From contig CAYNJC010000011.1 of NCBI GenBank assembly GCA_964397565.1, forward strand, positions 56,250 through 120,249: a DNA stretch of 64,000 nucleotides. Reading direction: 5' to 3'. The notes below the pieces were generated by a model that was not told the origin of the DNA, did no database searches, and saw only the letters and a list, made by a program, of their open reading frames with translations. Shown here piece by piece: positions 60,109 to 64,000 of this stretch. The stretch's first letter is position 1. Every line of letters begins with the position of its first letter. Made by a program: the position numbers and the translations under genes. Source of the stretch: JAPLST01 sp964397565 (GTDB lineage: Bacteria > Auribacterota > UBA3054 > JAPLST01).

Positions 60109-60152
60109 CTGAGCTCCTTCATTTGATTTTTATCATTTGAGAAATCTACTGA

Positions 60153-61013
60153 CTAGAGGAAATACTGTTGAAATGCATAATGTATTTTTCTCTTGGTTGC
60201 ACCGCTTGATTCAATGTCTTCAATCTCGTTCATGAGTCTAGTCTCAAAGGACCCTTGCACAGATAGTCTTGAAGATTTCTCAAGCAAACTCTTGGCTTCT
60301 GCAAACATTCCCTTGCACGCGTATACAGCTGCTAAGGTGAGCTTGGCGTCGTCCTGTTCAGCAGGACCAACGTGCCGTGCACACTCCAGCGATCTAAGTG
60401 CGGCGGCTTGACATTCATCGAGTTTGAGCATTTTCCCGTATGCCATTGCCATCCATGAGCAAACGGCACATTCCATTTCGACGGTGTGACTCTCATTTAG
60501 ATTAATCTGAAGGAGTTCCAGAGCTACCTCATATTGTTCAAAGCGGCGTATGAGAGGATCGGCGAGGCCCACACGCGCACGTTGGACTTCAAATCCGGGC
60601 TGCGCATTGGAGATTAGCGAACTAAAGATCTGGGTGATCTGAATCGCATTTGTTGCGGAATCGCCAAATTCAACTGCATAATCGAGACGCGTCTGGTATG
60701 GAACAGCCAGATTGCCGACAACGCACAAGATGCTTGAGTAATCCAGACGATTGCTGGCGTTTATCAGCAAACCCAATGCTGTATCAAAACCGCTTAATTG
60801 TTGTGTGACGATTGCATCAGCACTTTGAGATGAGCTTGTAATTGGCCTGCGTGAAACAGATGTGACAACGGGAGGAACTGCTTTTGTGCGCACCGGTTTC
60901 GAAGTGGCATTTAACGGCGCAGCCGTTTTTGAGAAAATGGCTTGCTTGCCACATCCTTGTAGAAAGACACATAGGCAGACCAGCCAAAGAATATTGCTGA
61001 TAAAAGTTTTCAT
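60153..61013 (-). CDS. Helical lipoprotein (component B1)
   Basis: 286 residues. NILWLVCLCVFLQGC is a lipoprotein signal with lipobox LQGC. A Ser/Thr/Pro/Val-rich linker (residues 25-65) leads to TPR-like helices (RRFEQYEVALELLQINLNES, ECQAAALRSLECARHVGPAE, LTLAAVYACKGMFAEAKSLL). It lies 9 bp after A1 and 44 bp before C1. It has the same layout as B2-B4 but low obvious sequence identity, so the sets are old or fast-evolving. Confidence 0.75.
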   Translation of the reverse strand: MKTFISNILWLVCLCVFLQGCGKQAIFSKTAAPLNATSKPVRTKAVPPVVTSVSRRPITSSSQSADAIVTQQLSGFDTALGLLINASNRLDYSSILCVVGNLAVPYQTRLDYAVEFGDSATNAIQITQIFSSLISNAQPGFEVQRARVGLADPLIRRFEQYEVALELLQINLNESHTVEMECAVCSWMAMAYGKMLKLDECQAAALRSLECARHVGPAEQDDAKLTLAAVYACKGMFAEAKSLLEKSSRLSVQGSFETRLMNEIEDIESSGATKRKIHYAFQQYFL

Positions 61014-61022
61014 CTGAATCTC

Positions 61023-62441
61023 TCAATAATCGTTATGAGTTCCCAATGGGGCGCGCGCGGCTTCTTTGGCGCTGATAATCGCGCGGATGCGCGCCATGTC
61101 ATCCTCTTTGGTCAAGAAGGGGAACAGCCGCGTCAGCAGCGTGCGCTCGTTGGCGCACAAGGCCAGCGCGGCCTCATTGCCCTGCACGGGCGGGATCAGT
61201 TCGAGTTGCGTTCCCAGGGCGTCGTAGAAACCGCACACTTCGGTGTCGAGCGCCTCAGCCAGCCGATCTACATACAATGCAAACACCGGGTCTTTTTCGA
61301 CCAACGCGGCGTCGAGCGGATAGAGTGTCATGCATTCTTTGAGAGTGTCGAAACCATCGTGTGGCTTGCCGTTGTAAAACAAGGTCTTGGCGTAGACGGC
61401 GTAGGCGGCGCGCGTGGGCCGCTCGACGCGCACGAATAAATCGCGCAAATGCTTCTCGGCGCGGGCAAAGTCGCCATTGTCTAGTGCGAGGTCGGCCAGC
61501 GCCGTGGCGCATTCCTGCCAGACGACCACATTTGACACCGCAAGCTGCTGGGCCGCGCCGTAGTAGGCCTCGGCATCCTGATCCCAGCCAATCGCGCGGT
61601 GTGCCCGCCCTTGCGCGCAGTAGACTTCGGCCAAGGGCAGCACATCACTCAGGTTCGTGCGATGCGGCGTGTATTCCTGCGCCCAGGCAATGGCGTTGAA
61701 CGCTTCCGGCGCCTTTTCCCCACCTTGTTGTTCGAGCGCGCGGGTGTAGAGCAGATACCAGAAGACGCCGGCGGGATAGCCGTCGCGGCCGGGCGCATGC
61801 AGGATGGGCGGCGCCAGGCTGCGCGCGATGATGTCAACGGCATTGGTCCCATTGACGGCGACAAGCTGTTCGGCATTGGCAAAAGCGCGCGTAGGCCAGA
61901 TGGGGACATTCGTCGCGCCGCGCGCGCCGAAGACCGCGAGATCGTCGAGGACAATGGCGGTATCATCGCGCAGCGGCTCGAGGCGCAGGCGCAGCCAGCG
62001 GCCGGTGACGGCCGCGCGGATGGGCACGACCAGTTGCGCATTCACCGTGCAATCGGTCAGCGTGGCGCACCAGAGCGGCCGGGCGGCGCACAGGCCGTTT
62101 GTGCCGGCAGCGTACAGAGCGACATCTAAATTCACGCGCGTACGTGTGAGGAATTGGATTTGGGTTGGCGCAAGCCACGAGACAAAATCAATCGAGAGCT
62201 CAAGCGGCGCGCCGGGCGGCATGTGCACGCCGGTGTCCGGCGCGGTGTCGAACAGGTCAAAGATTGTGCCGGCGGCAAAGCACGAGTACGTCCATCTTGT
62301 GCTGTCTTCGAGATTGACGCGCGAGGGAGTGGGTGTTGGCGCGATGGTGGCTGCGGCGCGCAAGGGCAGTGGCGCGCACAGCAGCGCGGCGAACAGCAGG
62401 CAGATCAGGCAATCTGAATGCTGAGCGAGGAAAGCCGACAC
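61023..62441 (-). CDS. Exported TPR-like protein (component A1)
   Basis: 472 residues from a GTG. A signal peptide (CLICLLFAALLCAPLPLRAAA) precedes a beta-rich domain of about 140 residues (APLELSIDFVSWLAPTQIQF, VTGRWLRLRLEPLRDDTAIV), then helical repeats (EVYCAQGRAHRAIGWDQDAE, CATALADLALDNGDFARAEK, AYAVYAKTLFYNGKPHDGFD). It is the first gene downstream of two tandem promoters, so it heads the long exported-protein operon. The function is unknown. Confidence 0.78.
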   Translation of the reverse strand: MSAFLAQHSDCLICLLFAALLCAPLPLRAAATIAPTPTPSRVNLEDSTRWTYSCFAAGTIFDLFDTAPDTGVHMPPGAPLELSIDFVSWLAPTQIQFLTRTRVNLDVALYAAGTNGLCAARPLWCATLTDCTVNAQLVVPIRAAVTGRWLRLRLEPLRDDTAIVLDDLAVFGARGATNVPIWPTRAFANAEQLVAVNGTNAVDIIARSLAPPILHAPGRDGYPAGVFWYLLYTRALEQQGGEKAPEAFNAIAWAQEYTPHRTNLSDVLPLAEVYCAQGRAHRAIGWDQDAEAYYGAAQQLAVSNVVVWQECATALADLALDNGDFARAEKHLRDLFVRVERPTRAAYAVYAKTLFYNGKPHDGFDTLKECMTLYPLDAALVEKDPVFALYVDRLAEALDTEVCGFYDALGTQLELIPPVQGNEAALALCANERTLLTRLFPFLTKEDDMARIRAIISAKEAARAPLGTHNDY

Positions 62442-62449
62442 ATAATTAA

Positions 62450-62511
62450 GAGCCGGGAGCCGGGAGCCGGGAGCCGGGAGCCGGGAGCCGGGAGCCGGGA
62501 GCCGGGAACCC
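62450..62511. repeat. Heptamer tandem repeat, GGGAGCC type
   Basis: About eight near-perfect copies of GGGAGCC lie between the operon promoters and the A1 start, within the transcribed leader. Confidence 0.9.
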
Positions 62512-62518
62512 GCTTTTC

Positions 62519-62547
62519 ATTATAGTGTTTCTCAGTCATTTTTACAA
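62519..62547 (-). promoter_or_regulatory. Proximal promoter of the exported-protein operon
   Basis: TTGTAA (62547-62542), 17 bp, then TATAAT (62524-62519), just upstream of the GGGAGCC array. Confidence 0.6.
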
Positions 62548-62592
62548 GCCGAAAAGACTCAAAAAACGCCTATTTCACTGACCTTTGTGGAC

Positions 62593-62621
62593 ACTATAGC
62601 ATATGTGCGGCCATTTGTCAA
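62593..62621 (-). promoter_or_regulatory. Distal promoter of the exported-protein operon
   Basis: TTGACA (62621-62616), 17 bp, then TATAGT (62598-62593), 74 bp upstream of the proximal promoter. Confidence 0.65.
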
Positions 62622-62721
62622 ATGTGTGCTGCCCGCCGTGTGCTGATGCTGACTGTACTAACGCTGCTCTGCGGCGTTCGTTGTGACTATGGGAGCCGCA
62701 TCATCTTCCAGCAGTAATCTC

Positions 62722-63120
62722 TCATTCCCGGCCGCGCGGCGTGCTGCGCGCCGCAATCGCGTTCAGACGATCGTGGCAGTAACCAAGCCGGAAGTCAACC
62801 ACATCCCGATTCCATTGTGGGTGCATTTGGCGCAGCAGGCTTAAGCGCTGGAAGGCTTGGGCGTAATTGTTACTGGCGGTGGTATAGTCTTTGGCATCCA
62901 ACGCCACATCGCCCGCGCTGAACGTGCGGTAGATCGCGGTGAATTCGTGGCGCAGCAGCTCATCATCACTGCCGACGGGCGCGACGACCGCGCGATTGGT
63001 GGCGCTCAGATCGGCATCCGGGTCCAAGATCAGTTCATTCTTCTTGGTGCCACACGCCGGCATGAGTGCCGCCAGCACTACGCACATTCCCAGCAACACA
63101 CCCATGCGACGGTTTATCAT
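62722..63120 (-). CDS. Small lipoprotein of unknown function
   Basis: 132 residues from the ATG at 63120, which overlaps the stop of a 34-codon frame (ATGA). MGVLLGMCVVLAALMPAC is a lipoprotein signal with lipobox MPAC. The mature part contains one helical hairpin (VALDAKDYTTASNNYAQAFQ, SLLRQMHPQWNRDVVDF) that looks like a single TPR. It lies upstream of the A1 promoters and may be functionally linked to them. Confidence 0.7.
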   Translation of the reverse strand: MINRRMGVLLGMCVVLAALMPACGTKKNELILDPDADLSATNRAVVAPVGSDDELLRHEFTAIYRTFSAGDVALDAKDYTTASNNYAQAFQRLSLLRQMHPQWNRDVVDFRLGYCHDRLNAIAARSTPRGRE

Positions 63121-63221
63121 TGCAGTGCTCCACCTAACGTGAACTGCGGTATGCTGCCCTGCACCATCAGCAGTTCCAGCAAGCCGTCCGATAACTCCGC
63201 GATACAGCGGCTCGGTTTCAT
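63117..63221 (-). CDS. Possible 34-residue small protein, coupled to the lipoprotein
   Basis: ATG at 63221 opens a 34-codon frame (MKPSRCIAELSDGLLELLMV...) that ends in an ATGA overlap with the lipoprotein start. A TATAAT box lies 7 bases upstream of the ATG, which would make it leaderless. Amphipathic helix-like. It could be a real small protein or a translated leader. Confidence 0.35.
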   Translation of the reverse strand: MKPSRCIAELSDGLLELLMVQGSIPQFTLGGALQ

Positions 63222-63228
63222 TACTGCA

Positions 63229-63234
63229 ATTATA
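63229..63234 (-). promoter_or_regulatory. -10 box for the lipoprotein transcript
   Basis: TATAAT on the minus strand, 7 bp before the 34-codon frame. No convincing -35 box is visible. Confidence 0.35.
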
Positions 63235-63296
63235 CCGAAATCCCGATATTGAGGGACGCGTCACACCACTGCGCCAGACACTGCCGCACTTTCATT

Positions 63297-63956
63297 GTAG
63301 TGGGCGTTGACCGCGGCAGATAAGGAGACCGGCCTCGGCGCGGGCGGCTACAATACCGGATGTCTGATGTAGCCGCGCGCGTCTGCTTGGAGTCCCGTCC
63401 CGCCAGCGGCGTGGAGCGTGGATGACCGCGGCAGAAAAGGAGACCGGCCTCGGCGCGGCCGGCTACAATGCAGATGTAGCCGCGGGCGTTGACCGCGGCA
63501 GAACTGCGGCCGCCCTCGGCGCGGGCGGCTACAATGCGGATGTCTGATGTAGCCGCGGGCGTTGACCGCGGCAGAAAGGAGACCGGCCTCGGCGCGGCCG
63601 GCTACAATGCAGATGTAGCCGCGGGCGTTGACCGCGGCAGAACTGCGGCCGCCCTCGGCGCGGCCGGCTACAATACAGATGTAGCCGCGGGCGTTGACCG
63701 CGGCAGAACTGCAACCGCCCTCGGCGCGGGCGGCTACAATGCGGATGTCTGATGTACCCGCGGGCGTTGACCGCGGCAGAACTGCAACCGCGCTAAGCGC
63801 GGGCGGCTACAATACCGGATGTCTGATGTAGCCGCGGGCGTTGACCGCGGCAGAACTGCAACCGCGCTAAGCGCGGGCGGCTACAATACCGGATGTCTGA
63901 TGTAGCCGCGGGCGGTGACCGCGGCAGAACTGCAACCGCCCTAAGCGCGGGCGGCT
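63297..63956. repeat. Tandem array of nine palindromic units
   Basis: Units of about 57 bp begin GTAGCCGCGGGCGTTGACCG and end GCGCGGGCGGCTAC, so each is a long imperfect inverted repeat with inner stems (GCCGCGG/CCGCGGC). Spacers are 9 bp (AATGCAGAT) or 16 bp (AATGCGGATGTCTGAT). Unit 2 is disrupted by an unrelated insert. The rest of 63222-64000 holds no gene. Confidence 0.9.
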
Positions 63957-64000
63957 TGTATCTTATTTGTGATGAAATCGACTATGATTACAATGACGCT

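Noticed and set aside
63297..63956. Possible CRISPR array
   Set aside because: The units are long palindromes with two fixed spacers that repeat themselves. There are no unique spacers and no cas genes.

Overview
The window reads as a chromosome fragment of a GC-rich, Gram-negative bacterium of the PVC superphylum, most plausibly Kiritimatiellota/Lentisphaerae. This placement is an inference. It rests on PEP-CTERM-tailed exoenzymes beside GH9 and GH94 genes, a HPr kinase/HPr pair without other PTS genes, an AraM-type glycerol-1-phosphate dehydrogenase, GTP-type PEPCK, a DUF4914-like protein, heptose biosynthesis, and a high density of short tandem and palindromic repeats. Almost every gene is on the minus strand.

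Layout. 1-10.2 kb is a glucan-degradation island: a partial exported protein, a GH94-like phosphorylase, a PEP-CTERM SUMF1-domain protein and two divergent GH9-type glycosidases, with strong sigma70-like promoters and two near-identical palindromic operators. 10.4-18.3 kb is housekeeping: tRNA-Gly, rpsI-rplM, priA, a family-4 uracil-DNA glycosylase, a WecA/TagO-type transferase, tRNA-Val and PEPCK. 18.7-23.5 kb is a small operon (winged-helix regulator, DUF4914-like P-loop protein, a broken HAD-Sua5 fusion, an OFA-type MFS transporter). 24-27 kb carries an ECF sigma factor and a very large membrane-anchored putative anti-sigma protein. 27.3-30.2 kb is araM-ptsH-hprK-hpf. 30.2-39.7 kb is a tightly overlapped run: pheA, trpS, trpB, Nif3-like, nth, hldD, cdsA, uppS and small membrane proteins. 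39.7-48.1 kb holds an IVP-type four-helix protein, serA, an MNT/HEPN pair, a class V aminotransferase and lon-clpX-clpP.

48.2-62.5 kb is the most unusual part. Two tandem consensus promoters lie upstream of about 14 kb of collinear genes for exported proteins. These form a repeating order: a large exported helical/TPR-like protein (A), a helical lipoprotein (B) and a small exported, often Cys-rich protein (C). There are three full A-B-C sets and a fourth in which A is reduced to its C-terminal 62 residues and a MauE/DoxX-like membrane protein is added. The run ends with a polytopic Cys-motif membrane protein (M), a Rieske protein and a reduced cytochrome-b-like protein. A decayed second copy of M between sets 3 and 4 shows that the array grew by duplication. 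I do not recognise this arrangement as a described system.

Repeats pervade the window. Heptanucleotide tandem repeats, each locus with its own 7-mer, lie at about a dozen sites. Longer palindromic elements also occur. Several repeats are inserted in frame inside genes of the 48-62 kb operon. An assembly gap of 100 N (49980-50079) begins inside one heptamer array, and a tandem array of nine palindromic units fills the right end.
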